Shown piece by piece: positions 15,694 to 23,909 of a DNA stretch of 64,000 nucleotides. The notes below the pieces were generated by a model. The model searched no databases and had not been told where the DNA came from. It saw only the letters and a list, made by a program, of their open reading frames with translations. Source of the stretch: Phycisphaerales bacterium (GTDB lineage: Bacteria; Planctomycetota; Phycisphaerae; Phycisphaerales; UBA1924). The stretch covers positions 1 to 64,000 of the forward strand of contig JAJDCZ010000007.1 in assembly GCA_029260555.1 (NCBI GenBank), read 5' to 3'. The translations under genes were made by a program, and so were the position numbers. Within the stretch, counting starts at the first letter, position 1; every line of letters starts with the position of its first letter.

Positions 15694-16487
15694 ACGCTTC
15701 AGCAAACATCAGCACCAGCGCCGCTTCGTGGTTGCTCATCAGACGCGAAATCATCCGCTTCATCCGTCAGCCCTCACGCATAGTCGGAACGCTCGGCACA
15801 CCATTGCTCCTCTGGGCATTCCTCGGCAGCGGCTTTGCAGGCTCATTCTCCAGCCAGCAAAACTCCTACGCAGGCTACCTCCTGCCTGGCATGGTCACCA
15901 TGACTGTCCTCTTTGGCTCAATCTTCGCATCCATCTCACTCATAGAAGACCGACGCGAGGGATTCCTCCAGTCCATTCTTGTCAGCCCACTGCCCACCTG
16001 GGCTCTGGTCGCATCCAAAACGCTCGGCACCTCTGCCATCGTCTGGATTCAATCCATCATCCTCCTGCCCGCAGCCTACCTTCTCGGAAAAAATCCCGAT
16101 GCACTCGGGCTTGTTCAAGCTGGCATCGTCATCGCCTGCATCTGCGTTGGCATCACCGGGCTGGGACTGGCGCTCGCCTGGCTCGTCAACTCATCGCAAG
16201 GTTTCCATGGCGTGATGAATCTCATCCTCATGCCCATGTGGCTGCTCAGTGGTGCCTTCTTCCCGCTCAGCGGTGCCAGTTCATGGCTTCGTCTGGTCAT
16301 GCTCGCCAACCCGCTGACCTGGTCCTCTGAACTACTCCGTGTTTCCATTAACCCCGATGCGGTCTATGCACTTCCCGGCTCGCCCGTTCTGGGCTGGGTC
16401 GCCTGCCTTGGCTTTGCGCTCTTTGGCATGATCCTGGCTTCAGCAACTCTCGGTAAAACCAAATCGACCAGGAAAAGCTCTTCATGA
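15690..16487 (+). CDS. ABC-2 type transporter permease
   Basis: 265 aa with about six hydrophobic membrane segments. The first follows a short cytoplasmic R-R-E-I-I-R-F-I-R-Q-P-S-R stretch typical of ABC-2 permeases. Other family features are the Y-L-L-P-G-M-V turn, the E-D-R-R-E-G-F amphipathic region and the W-L-L-S-G-A-F-F-P motif before the last segments. It forms the membrane channel with the preceding ATPase. Both ends overlap neighbours by ATGA (15690-15693 and 16484-16487), so the ATPase, permease and SCO protein are probably made in linked amounts. Confidence 0.92.
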   Translation: MNASANISTSAASWLLIRREIIRFIRQPSRIVGTLGTPLLLWAFLGSGFAGSFSSQQNSYAGYLLPGMVTMTVLFGSIFASISLIEDRREGFLQSILVSPLPTWALVASKTLGTSAIVWIQSIILLPAAYLLGKNPDALGLVQAGIVIACICVGITGLGLALAWLVNSSQGFHGVMNLILMPMWLLSGAFFPLSGASSWLRLVMLANPLTWSSELLRVSINPDAVYALPGSPVLGWVACLGFALFGMILASATLGKTKSTRKSSS

Positions 16488-17179
16488 AATCATGGAAGAC
16501 CATTCTGTTTATCGTGGCAGCTCTAGGGCTTGCAACATGCCTGGCATTGCTCGCATATCTGGCCAGCCGATCCCATAGCCCTTCGTCCTCAACAATCACG
16601 CAACAAGACGGCGCTACGCCCCTCAAACCCGATCCTTACATGCAGGATCTGTCCATTCCCCCCTTCCACTTTACCGATCAACTCGGCAGATCCATTGATC
16701 AGGAACAACTCCTGGGCAATGTCACACTCATCAACTTCATGTTTACCAACTGTGTCACAATCTGCCCCCTCATGACAGGCACAACCCTGGAACTCAACAA
16801 CAGGCTTGCCGATACCAACGCCCGCTTTATCAGCATTTCGGTCGATCCTGAGCACGATACCGTTGAAAAACTCGCAGATTATGCAAACAAGTTCTCTGCT
16901 GATCCAGAGCGCTGGCGCTTTGCTACAGGCGATCGCGATCAGGTTCTCACAATCCTCCGCGACGGGCTGATGTTTGATCTGTCCTTTGATCCATCTGCCA
17001 GCAGTGCTATTCAACTTGCTGATGGCTCATCCATGCCCAACATCATCCACCCCAGCCGATACTTCCTTGTAGGCCCCAAAGGCACCATCCTCGGCATGTA
17101 CAACTACGAAGATGATCAACAACTCGATGCACTCGTCCAGCGCGTTCAAGCCATCGACACGATCCTCAAAAACAACTGA
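16484..17179 (+). CDS. SCO1/SenC family copper chaperone
   Basis: 231 aa. One N-terminal membrane anchor (about 7-27), then a thioredoxin-like domain. The copper-binding C90-V-T-I-C94 (C-x-x-x-C) and the distal His at about 189 (I-I-H-P-S-R-Y-F-L-V) are both present, as in functional SCO proteins that load or reduce the CuA site of cytochrome c oxidase. I-S-V-D-P-E-H-D matches the family core. It sits outside the cytoplasmic membrane. As the last gene of the ctaB-ABC-sco operon it supports an oxidase assembly role, although no cox structural genes are in the window. Confidence 0.93.
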   Translation: MKSWKTILFIVAALGLATCLALLAYLASRSHSPSSSTITQQDGATPLKPDPYMQDLSIPPFHFTDQLGRSIDQEQLLGNVTLINFMFTNCVTICPLMTGTTLELNNRLADTNARFISISVDPEHDTVEKLADYANKFSADPERWRFATGDRDQVLTILRDGLMFDLSFDPSASSAIQLADGSSMPNIIHPSRYFLVGPKGTILGMYNYEDDQQLDALVQRVQAIDTILKNN

Positions 17180-17239
17180 TGGCCGACAACTTGCTTGCAA
17201 GATGCGACCATCAGAGTTCAACTATTCTATGGTAAAGAT

Positions 17240-17263
17240 GACTGTATTCAGGCAGTCGCTTTT
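17240..17263 (+). terminator. Possible weak terminator after sco
   Basis: GACTG at 17240-17244 pairs with CAGTC at 17253-17257 and is followed by GCTTTT. The stem is only 5 bp. It lies between the convergent sco and OmpA-type genes, where a terminator is expected. Confidence 0.3.
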
Positions 17264-17972
17264 ATGCACCCTCAGCCAGAATCACGATCTCAACGCGACG
17301 GCTCTTATTCTTGGAGTTCTTGGGTTTGGCTGGGCCAAATGCTGCAGAATACATGCGTTTGTTGTTGACGCCTTGCTGTGCAAGATATTGCTCAACCGCA
17401 TTGGCGCGCTCAAAGCTCAGTCTTTCGTTGGTCTTCCACTTGCTCTTTTTGATCGGGTCAGTGTCGGTGTGTCCCTCGATGCGCACAACATTGCTGCCAT
17501 ACTGCGACTTGAGAACCGATGCGACCCGTGCAAGTGTTTCCCGGGATTGCTTTTTGAGCACGACCGAACCCGAATCAAAGAGCACATCGCCCGCAATCGC
17601 CAACACAATCTCGCCGCTCTCGGTCTTGCTGACACCCACGCCCCGGATATTCTCAAAGCCTGTCTGGCTTGCAGCGGGGCTTGCGGTCAGTGATGTGCGA
17701 AGCTTGGAAATCTCAGCTTCCAGCTGATCATTTTGCTGCTGAATACCTGCAACACGCTGTTGATAGCGATCGGCAGCTGACTCAAGAGCAGCATTTCGTT
17801 CACGAAGCTCCGTGTTCTCACTCAACACACTGTCGTAATCCTTCTGTGCTACGGTTGTTGCGCAGCCGCCCAGCGTGGTGCCCAAAAACACCAGTCCACC
17901 AAGCATCATCATCGAACGACCCCAGCCACGATTGTTCCTGCTGGCGTCCATTTGGCTCCGTCCTCTGGACAT
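17262..17972 (-). CDS. OmpA-family peptidoglycan-associated lipoprotein
   Basis: 236 aa. ATG 17972 is preceded by AGGAG at 9 nt. Lipobox L-G-G-C with Cys37 after an unusually long basic n-region (M21 could be a shorter start). Residues about 45-95 form a coiled coil (E-N-T-E-L-R-E-R-N-A-A-L-E, Q-Q-Q-N-D-Q-L-E-A-E-I). The C-terminal OmpA domain has V-L-F-D-S-G-S-V-V-L near 130, the G-H-T-D-T-D peptidoglycan-binding motif near 167 and N-E-R-L-S-F-E-R-A near 182. This fits an outer-membrane or envelope lipoprotein that binds peptidoglycan by diaminopimelate contacts. It is convergent with sco and 139 nt downstream of the prepilin peptidase. Confidence 0.9.
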   Translation of the reverse strand: MSRGRSQMDASRNNRGWGRSMMMLGGLVFLGTTLGGCATTVAQKDYDSVLSENTELRERNAALESAADRYQQRVAGIQQQNDQLEAEISKLRTSLTASPAASQTGFENIRGVGVSKTESGEIVLAIAGDVLFDSGSVVLKKQSRETLARVASVLKSQYGSNVVRIEGHTDTDPIKKSKWKTNERLSFERANAVEQYLAQQGVNNKRMYSAAFGPAKPKNSKNKSRRVEIVILAEGA

Positions 17973-18111
17973 CTTCAGATCTCCTGCATGATTGTTTAAC
18001 TCATGTCAGCATGCGTCTTGCTGACCACGCCTAAGCGTAGCGTATCTGACCCGTGCATGCACGATCTACACACACTTTCAACCATTTCACCACCAACCCC
18101 CCGATCTTCAT

Positions 18112-19734
18112 CTAGGGCAAATCAATCGGCCCCTGCCCCACCATCAACCACGATAAACCCAGCTCAATCAATGGTTTGAACAGTAACACCAGCACCGTTG
18201 CAGCCGCCAGCGATGGGCCATAAGGCATCGCCTTTGCCCCCCGGCCCGTCCAGGCAGCACCCAGAATCGCCAGATAGATCCCGACAAGCGAGGCACCAAA
18301 GAATGCCAGCACCGGGTCAATCCACCCCAGACACGCTCCTACACCCGCCATCATGTGCACATCGCCAAGTCCCATGGCCTCTTTTCCAAATGCAATAGAA
18401 CCCAGAATCCGCACTGCCCACACCACGCCACCACCCACCAGAAACCCCATAAATACGCCCGTCAACACGCGAAGCCATAGTGGAATCTCAGAAAGAAGTA
18501 TAGATTGATCCGCAAACCCTCCACCTCCATTGCGGTGATAGATGCCATAGTAGATAGCAATCTTGGCGCCCAGATATGCAAGCAAAACTACAGGACCAAG
18601 AAACGCAAGTTCCCGCACCATCTCGCGCCGGGCATGTGGATACTGAATCCAGATCTCCGCCTGCGACAACCCACTATCGCCATCATCACCGCCCTCTTGC
18701 CGGCGCAGATTTTTCGTTAACAGCCCACCAACCACAGGTCCAGCAACCAAACCCAGCACGCCACCCCACCATCCATTGACACCTGCGTTCTTTGCAATCC
18801 AGCTCCCAATCAATGCCAGGATCAGGCTCAGTGCTGCACATATCAGCACTGAAGCCAGCACACCCCGGCGTTTGGTACCCAAATCCTGCTCGCAACTTGC
18901 ACCAGTGTTGCAAGCCTCGTCAGATTCGCCTTCAACGAATTCTGATTCATGCTGCTGATCAACAGCGATGCCCTTTTCCTGCAGAGCCTGCCGCTCCCAC
19001 TGCTCGTAATCATCAAAGCTTCGCGTCAACCACCCCACCTTCACCAACACATTGGACACAACCAATCCAAGGACACCACCCAGACCCACGCCAACCACGC
19101 CCCAACTCTCAGGCCCGGGCGTTGCAATCGACCACACAAGATCTGAGGATGCTGTTGCAATCATCCGCCCCGGGCCAAAATACTGCACAATCGCAGCGTG
19201 AATCGGCAGAATCACCACCGCAACCGCTGCAGGAAACCATGCCAGAAGCAGCGGGATTGTTGTTGTTTTGGCATCCACGATTGTCATCGCTATCAGCGAA
19301 CCCAGCAGCATCGTCAGCACCACAAACTCCGGCCAGGTCTGCGCAATGCCGCTCATCGCCCACTCTGGTTTTACTGCTCCAAAATTCACGCCCAGAAACT
19401 CCGTCCCGTGAGGTGCTAAATACCAGAGCGCATAAAACAATCCAAAGAGCAAACCCGTAAACGCCTCGACCAACGGATATTCAGGCGAAATTTGCGACCT
19501 GCAGAATCGGCACCGTCCCCGCAAAAACAGCCAGCCAAACACAGGGATATTCTCGCGCCAGGTCAACAGCGTATTACACGCTGGGCATCTTGAAGGCGGC
19601 GAAACGATGCTCATCCCCAATGGCATCCGATATACAACCACATTAATCAGCGATCCCACGCAGCTGCCAAACGCCACCACAAAGCTCAAAGGCACGAGCC
19701 TGTTCAATAGCATGATCAACTCGTAGCGTGTCAT
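18112..19734 (-). CDS. pilD: Prepilin peptidase (A24) with a very long internal insertion
   Basis: 540 aa, roughly twice the usual 250-290. The N-terminal cytoplasmic domain has the zinc-type cysteine tetrad C50-x-x-C53 and C75-x-x-C78, with N-I-P-V-F-G-W-L-F and E-Y-P-L-V-E. Catalytic aspartates of aspartyl type IV leader peptidases are visible: D154 in T-I-V-D-A-K and D458 in G-L-G-D-V. They are about 300 residues apart rather than the usual 60 or so. The insertion carries additional hydrophobic segments and an acidic, Cys-containing soluble part (about 240-290). It would cleave and N-methylate the prepilins encoded at 30-40 kb. The start overlaps the xseB stop (ATGA). The symbol is given by function. 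Confidence 0.9.
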   Translation of the reverse strand: MTRYELIMLLNRLVPLSFVVAFGSCVGSLINVVVYRMPLGMSIVSPPSRCPACNTLLTWRENIPVFGWLFLRGRCRFCRSQISPEYPLVEAFTGLLFGLFYALWYLAPHGTEFLGVNFGAVKPEWAMSGIAQTWPEFVVLTMLLGSLIAMTIVDAKTTTIPLLLAWFPAAVAVVILPIHAAIVQYFGPGRMIATASSDLVWSIATPGPESWGVVGVGLGGVLGLVVSNVLVKVGWLTRSFDDYEQWERQALQEKGIAVDQQHESEFVEGESDEACNTGASCEQDLGTKRRGVLASVLICAALSLILALIGSWIAKNAGVNGWWGGVLGLVAGPVVGGLLTKNLRRQEGGDDGDSGLSQAEIWIQYPHARREMVRELAFLGPVVLLAYLGAKIAIYYGIYHRNGGGGFADQSILLSEIPLWLRVLTGVFMGFLVGGGVVWAVRILGSIAFGKEAMGLGDVHMMAGVGACLGWIDPVLAFFGASLVGIYLAILGAAWTGRGAKAMPYGPSLAAATVLVLLFKPLIELGLSWLMVGQGPIDLP

Positions 19735-19982
19735 TGGCTCGCTGATGCCTGCTCATCGCTGTTGAGCTGTTCGGTAATGTCGCGCACACGAAGCTCAGCC
19801 AGGTCAAGCACATTTCTGCACCGCTTGATCAGCTTCACACCTCTTTCATAAGCCTGAATCGAATCTTCAAGCCCGATCTGACCGGATTCGATCCGCTCGA
19901 TGATCTGCTCGACCATTTCCAGTGCCTCTTCAAACGGCATTGCCTCAGCATCTTTATTTTCAACGGTCTTTTTATCTGCCAC
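19731..19982 (-). CDS. xseB: Exodeoxyribonuclease VII small subunit
   Basis: 83 aa, within the normal 70-90. GTG start at 19982, 9 nt after the xseA stop. The family signature is present: F-E-E-A-L-E-M-V-E-Q-I-I-E-R-I-E-S-G, L-E-D-S-I-Q-A-Y-E-R-G and L-I-K-R-C. Together with XseA it forms the nuclease that degrades single-stranded DNA to short acid-soluble oligonucleotides, in the cytoplasm. Coupled by ATGA overlap to the prepilin peptidase gene downstream. Confidence 0.93.
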   Translation of the reverse strand: MADKKTVENKDAEAMPFEEALEMVEQIIERIESGQIGLEDSIQAYERGVKLIKRCRNVLDLAELRVRDITEQLNSDEQASASQ

Positions 19983-19991
19983 AAGCTCACA

Positions 19992-21584
19992 CTAACCCTT
20001 TTTATCAAACAGGTCCAACTGCAAAGGCTCTGAATCTTTGCCATCGCTCGACTTCCCAGGCCCTGAATCGCCCTTTTTCTGCGATTTTTGCTTCTGAATA
20101 TCCTCTGATCGACCAGATTTGACGACCGATTCAATGCCGCCATCTGCCAGCCGCGTCACGATCACCGCGCCAGGTTTGACCTGCTCAGGAGAGCGAATGA
20201 GATGCCCTTTGGCATCCATCGTGCAGGAATAGCCGCGTTTGAGCACCGCCATTGGGCCGACGGCTTCAAGTTCTCGCTTTGTGGAACCAAGATCGTGCAC
20301 CATTTGGACAACACGCCGAGATGCTTCAGTTTCCAAAGCTGGAATCAACTGGCTCAGTGCCTGGCGTTGAAGTGCTGTGCGTTGATTCATGAGCAGAGCG
20401 AGTCTTGTTGAGGCGGTGTTGAGTCTGACCCTGCGTTTTTCAAACACAGTCTGGGGGCGATGCTGCTCGAGTCTGCGCCAGAGTTGATCAATCCGCCGTG
20501 ACTTGTGCCCGATTCGGTCAAGCGTGATCGCAACGAGTCGGGTTTGTGCAAAATCCTGCCGTTCTCTTGCACGGGTGAGGATCCAGTCTGGCTGGGCAAG
20601 CACAGGGCGCGTTGCTGCAGCATTGACCCGTGCAATTGCAGATTGAATGCGATGCTCAAGTGACCGACCCAGCCGTTTTGTCAGTGTTGTGAGCTGTTCG
20701 TTGATCGCCTCAACATCAGGTGTCAATCTCATCGCAGCCTGTGTGGGCGTAGCGCAGCGTTCATCTGCCACCAGTTCCGCGATCGTCGTGTCCGTTTCAT
20801 GGCCGATCGCAGCCACGATCGGCACAGATAACTTGTAGATCGCCTCTGCAACAATCCGTTCATTAAAAGCCCACAGATCCTCGATCGATCCCCCGCCTCG
20901 CGTCAGCAGAATCGCATCCAGACACAATCGTTCACGCTGAGCATCAAGCTTTTGCAATGCTGAAGCAATGTGTGCGCCAGCCAGCGTCCCCTGCACAGGT
21001 ACATCAATCAGCAACACTTCTACTGCCGGGCACCTTTGTTCAATTGTGTTCAATACATCCTGCAAGGCTGCACCGGTCTTGCTCGTCACTACCGCAATCC
21101 GGCGTGGAAAGGTCGGAAGCTGCTGCTTGAGTGCAGGATCAAACCACCCCAAAGCCCGCAAATCATCACAAAGTTCTTTAAACGCAAGATCAAGTGCCCC
21201 TGCACCGACCGGCTCGAGTTTGTCGACAATCAGCGTTGTTCGACCCTGAGGCGAATAGAACTCGACGCGCCCTCTGGCAACAACCTGCTGACCGCGCGTG
21301 GGCTTGAATCGACAGCGTTTTGCCATCGAAGCAAACATGACACACCCCACGACCGACGAGGCATCTTTAAGATCAAAGTACCAGTGTGTGCGATCGGTGT
21401 AGCCACTGATTTCACCAAGAACGCGCACCGGCGCAGGTACGCGCTGTCGCAGTGCCGAGTCGATCAGCCCTGCAAGCGCCGAGACGGTGATGGGCGCATC
21501 AGCAGCGTCAGCCCCAGTTGAGCTTTTGCTTTGTGCCGCTGTGGAGTGCGACATCTTTCCAGGATCAAACGGCAGTCTGCCCAT
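19992..21584 (-). CDS. xseA: Exodeoxyribonuclease VII large subunit
   Basis: 530 aa, slightly longer than the usual 400-460 because of an S/T/A-rich N-terminus and a lysine/serine-rich C-terminus. The start may be ATG 21584 or M11 at 21554. It has an OB-fold DNA-binding domain (V-L-G-E-I-S-G, H-W-Y-F-D-L-K-D), then the catalytic core with R-R-I-A-V-V-T-S, R-G-G-G-S-I-E-D-L-W-A-F-N and A-I-G-H-E-T-D. It is the catalytic subunit of the single-strand-specific exonuclease VII, with a coiled-coil region (about 290-430) binding XseB. First gene of xseA-xseB-prepilin peptidase. Confidence 0.95.
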   Translation of the reverse strand: MGRLPFDPGKMSHSTAAQSKSSTGADAADAPITVSALAGLIDSALRQRVPAPVRVLGEISGYTDRTHWYFDLKDASSVVGCVMFASMAKRCRFKPTRGQQVVARGRVEFYSPQGRTTLIVDKLEPVGAGALDLAFKELCDDLRALGWFDPALKQQLPTFPRRIAVVTSKTGAALQDVLNTIEQRCPAVEVLLIDVPVQGTLAGAHIASALQKLDAQRERLCLDAILLTRGGGSIEDLWAFNERIVAEAIYKLSVPIVAAIGHETDTTIAELVADERCATPTQAAMRLTPDVEAINEQLTTLTKRLGRSLEHRIQSAIARVNAAATRPVLAQPDWILTRARERQDFAQTRLVAITLDRIGHKSRRIDQLWRRLEQHRPQTVFEKRRVRLNTASTRLALLMNQRTALQRQALSQLIPALETEASRRVVQMVHDLGSTKRELEAVGPMAVLKRGYSCTMDAKGHLIRSPEQVKPGAVIVTRLADGGIESVVKSGRSEDIQKQKSQKKGDSGPGKSSDGKDSEPLQLDLFDKKG

Positions 21585-21620
21585 TGAGGCAGATCATACG
21601 AACAATCCTGCGCGAATGAC

Positions 21621-22292
21621 TCACTGAGATGAATCAGCCATGGATTTTTTCGCTTGATTACGCCTTACAGCAGCCAGCATTGCGGGATCGATGCTCGATG
21701 GTGCTGAGATCCTGACAGGCTGGGCGGTTTGCTTGAGCATGGCGACGCCATGGCTCACACGAGTGGCATTAACATGCAATGAGCCCTCGCGTTTGGGCAT
21801 ATCCGGGCGGATTCTGAGGATGCCACGAGGTTCAGGGCGTGATGCAGAAGCCTGCCGACGATCCCGGTGAATACGGTAGCGGTCGTTAACGAAAGTCCGC
21901 ACGCCATTGGTATAGCCATGTCGGCGCAGCCAGAGATTGCGGGCGTGCTCGAGATTCTCCATGCCTGTGCCTGTGAGTTTCTGGAATGGGTCCAAATCGA
22001 CAACGAGATTGCCGACGCGGGCGTACATGACAGCATCGTTGTGCATGCCTGCACCATATTTGAGGCTGCCGGGCTGACTCTGGTGTGTGGGCCAGTGGTG
22101 TGTGCGCGGGCCGAGAGTGACGCGGCCTTCCCAGATCCTGCCATTGAAACCGGGGCGATGAACATCATCAGCAACATTTGTGATGGAAGGCTCGGGCTCA
22201 GCGATCAGACGGTTCCAGGCACTTTCAGGTACATTGTACTGAAACTGGGAAATTGTTGAAACAGCGAGTGCTGTCAGAACTGCGATACTCAT
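21621..22292 (-). CDS. Hypothetical protein, arginine-rich C-terminus
   Basis: 223 aa; no family recognised. ATG 22292 is preceded by GAGGGG at a good distance, which supports expression. A weak hydrophobic N-terminus (A-V-L-T-A-L-A-V-S) could be a short signal or anchor. The middle is rich in His, Asn and aromatic residues (H-H-W-P-T-H-Q-S, W-L-R-R-H-G-Y), and the C-terminal half is basic. It lies 36 nt upstream of xseA in the same direction, so co-transcription is possible, but there is no functional clue. Confidence 0.65.
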   Translation of the reverse strand: MSIAVLTALAVSTISQFQYNVPESAWNRLIAEPEPSITNVADDVHRPGFNGRIWEGRVTLGPRTHHWPTHQSQPGSLKYGAGMHNDAVMYARVGNLVVDLDPFQKLTGTGMENLEHARNLWLRRHGYTNGVRTFVNDRYRIHRDRRQASASRPEPRGILRIRPDMPKREGSLHVNATRVSHGVAMLKQTAQPVRISAPSSIDPAMLAAVRRNQAKKSMADSSQ

Positions 22293-22561
22293 TTTAAAAC
22301 CCCTCTTTAGTTTGTCACATACAAAGCCTTTGCAAACACGCCCTCACCTATGAGAGCGTGCTGCTAGGGCGACCCCATGAAAAAGGCTGCAACTATAGAA
22401 TACACAAATGTTTAGAAGATTCAACAGGTTTTCATATTTGAGCCTGAGTTCGTTGCATAAACCAACCAGATAGAAGCCAGAGCATGGTTATCGGGCGGTC
22501 TGCCACGCTGCGGGAGCTTCCATCAGCTGCTTTGGTTGATGCAGCGGTTCTTGCTGGATTT

Positions 22562-23671
22562 TCAGGTATCTGCATGCTTTGCAGTAAAGGGGATTGCAGG
22601 CTCGGCGCAGATCCATTTGTAGCTGTCGATCAAGGCATCAATGAGCGTGAAGAGGGTGTGGTTCTCGCGGATATATCCATGGGCAGCAGCCCCCAGGGTG
22701 CGGGCGCGTTCGGGCTCGTTGAGAAGTGACAGAATCGCAGCGGTCCAGACAGCGGGATCAGCGTTTTTGACGAGTGAAGCGGTTTTGCCATCAATGAGGT
22801 ATGAGACAAGCGGGTCACGAGCAGCCACGATGGTCATGCTGCTGGCCATGGCATCGAGCGTGAGTGTGCGTTGTTCGCCGATGGCTTCGGTCTGGAGCAG
22901 GAGGTCTGCGAGAACGATGGCGCTGCGCTGGGATTCGATGTCGGGAACAAGTGTGAGTTTGTCGAGGATATTGAGTGATTGGGCCAGTGACCAGATATCA
23001 GCGCTTCGAGCAGAATCTGCATCGAGGACCATCATGACATCTGCGATGTTTGAGACACCTGCGAGGCCTTTGACACCGGCGCGGAGTGAATCGTAATCTG
23101 TGCGCACAGGTGAGACGACGATGCCGACGGATTGACCGGGTCTGAGTATGGGGCGAGGCTCGGGCTTTGAGCGAACACCCCAGGGGATGATGCGAGAAGG
23201 CGGGAGGGAAGCACCAATGAGACTTTGAAAATGTTCGAGCAATTTCTGATCAGGAAAGTGCATGGCGATACCCATGGTTTGGACTTTGGTATTGCCAAGG
23301 CGAAAGGCGTGTTGCACGAGAGACTCGCTGAAGACTTCAAGAGCGACGACGGAGCCAAGCTGAGCTGCGATGTCCAGACCGATCGTCCAGGCCTGGGCAC
23401 CAAAGACATGCACAACATCGACAGGGTCGGGCGATTCACTTTCGATCGCATCGACGATTTCCTGGGCGCGGATTTTTCTGGTAAATGTAAAGCCCTTGTC
23501 GCGGTAGGTGATGGGGTGCGTAAAGAGAGCCTCGTCGGAAGATTTGTTGACAGCCAGAGGCGAGACATGGGTGCACCGAATGCCCTCGTTGATCAGACCG
23601 AGCTCGATGTGCCTGAGCAGGTGCCTTTCGCGGGTGGCAAAGTCTCTATCAGCCAGAATCACGACACGCAT
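22562..23671 (-). CDS. Glycosyltransferase-like protein (GT-B, family 4 type)
   Basis: 369 aa from ATG 23671, which has AAGGA at about 8 nt; the longer frame upstream is Pro/Ser-rich and lacks a ribosome site. Two Rossmann-like halves are suggested. The N-terminal half begins M-R-V-V-I-L-A-D-R-D and contains V-V-H-V-F-G-A-Q-A-W. The C-terminal half has a V-S-P-V-R strand, D-L-L-L-Q-T-E-A-I-G, a conserved Glu region and V-A-A-R-D-P-L-V-S-Y-L-I-D-G-K-T-A, as in the nucleotide-sugar binding half of GT4 enzymes. Acceptor and sugar are unknown. It is monocistronic by layout. Confidence 0.65.
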   Translation of the reverse strand: MRVVILADRDFATRERHLLRHIELGLINEGIRCTHVSPLAVNKSSDEALFTHPITYRDKGFTFTRKIRAQEIVDAIESESPDPVDVVHVFGAQAWTIGLDIAAQLGSVVALEVFSESLVQHAFRLGNTKVQTMGIAMHFPDQKLLEHFQSLIGASLPPSRIIPWGVRSKPEPRPILRPGQSVGIVVSPVRTDYDSLRAGVKGLAGVSNIADVMMVLDADSARSADIWSLAQSLNILDKLTLVPDIESQRSAIVLADLLLQTEAIGEQRTLTLDAMASSMTIVAARDPLVSYLIDGKTASLVKNADPAVWTAAILSLLNEPERARTLGAAAHGYIRENHTLFTLIDALIDSYKWICAEPAIPFTAKHADT

Positions 23672-23909
23672 GAGAGTTCCTTTGGGAGATTGGCGGGGGC
23701 AGGAAGGGAGATTTGAAACAGAATCAGGCTGAGAGCGTCTCTCAACCAATGTTGATAATCCAATACTGTATCAGAATACCCCCTGAGGGGCCAATGATGG
23801 CTGCTCGGTCGCAACCCGCTTAATGTCTTGTTACAGCTTGTTTTATATATTCAAACGACAATGTTATACTGATTTGAGTTCAAGTCCGTAAAAGGATATC
23901 AATGAGTTT

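Noticed and set aside
22484-22729. Short plus-strand frame near the glycosyltransferase 3' end
   Set aside because: Overlaps the glycosyltransferase coding sequence and lacks domain or start support.
23780-23790. CCCC-TGA-GGGG hairpin as terminator of the OppD-like gene
   Set aside because: Stem is only 4 bp with a 3-nt loop and no T-tract follows on either strand.
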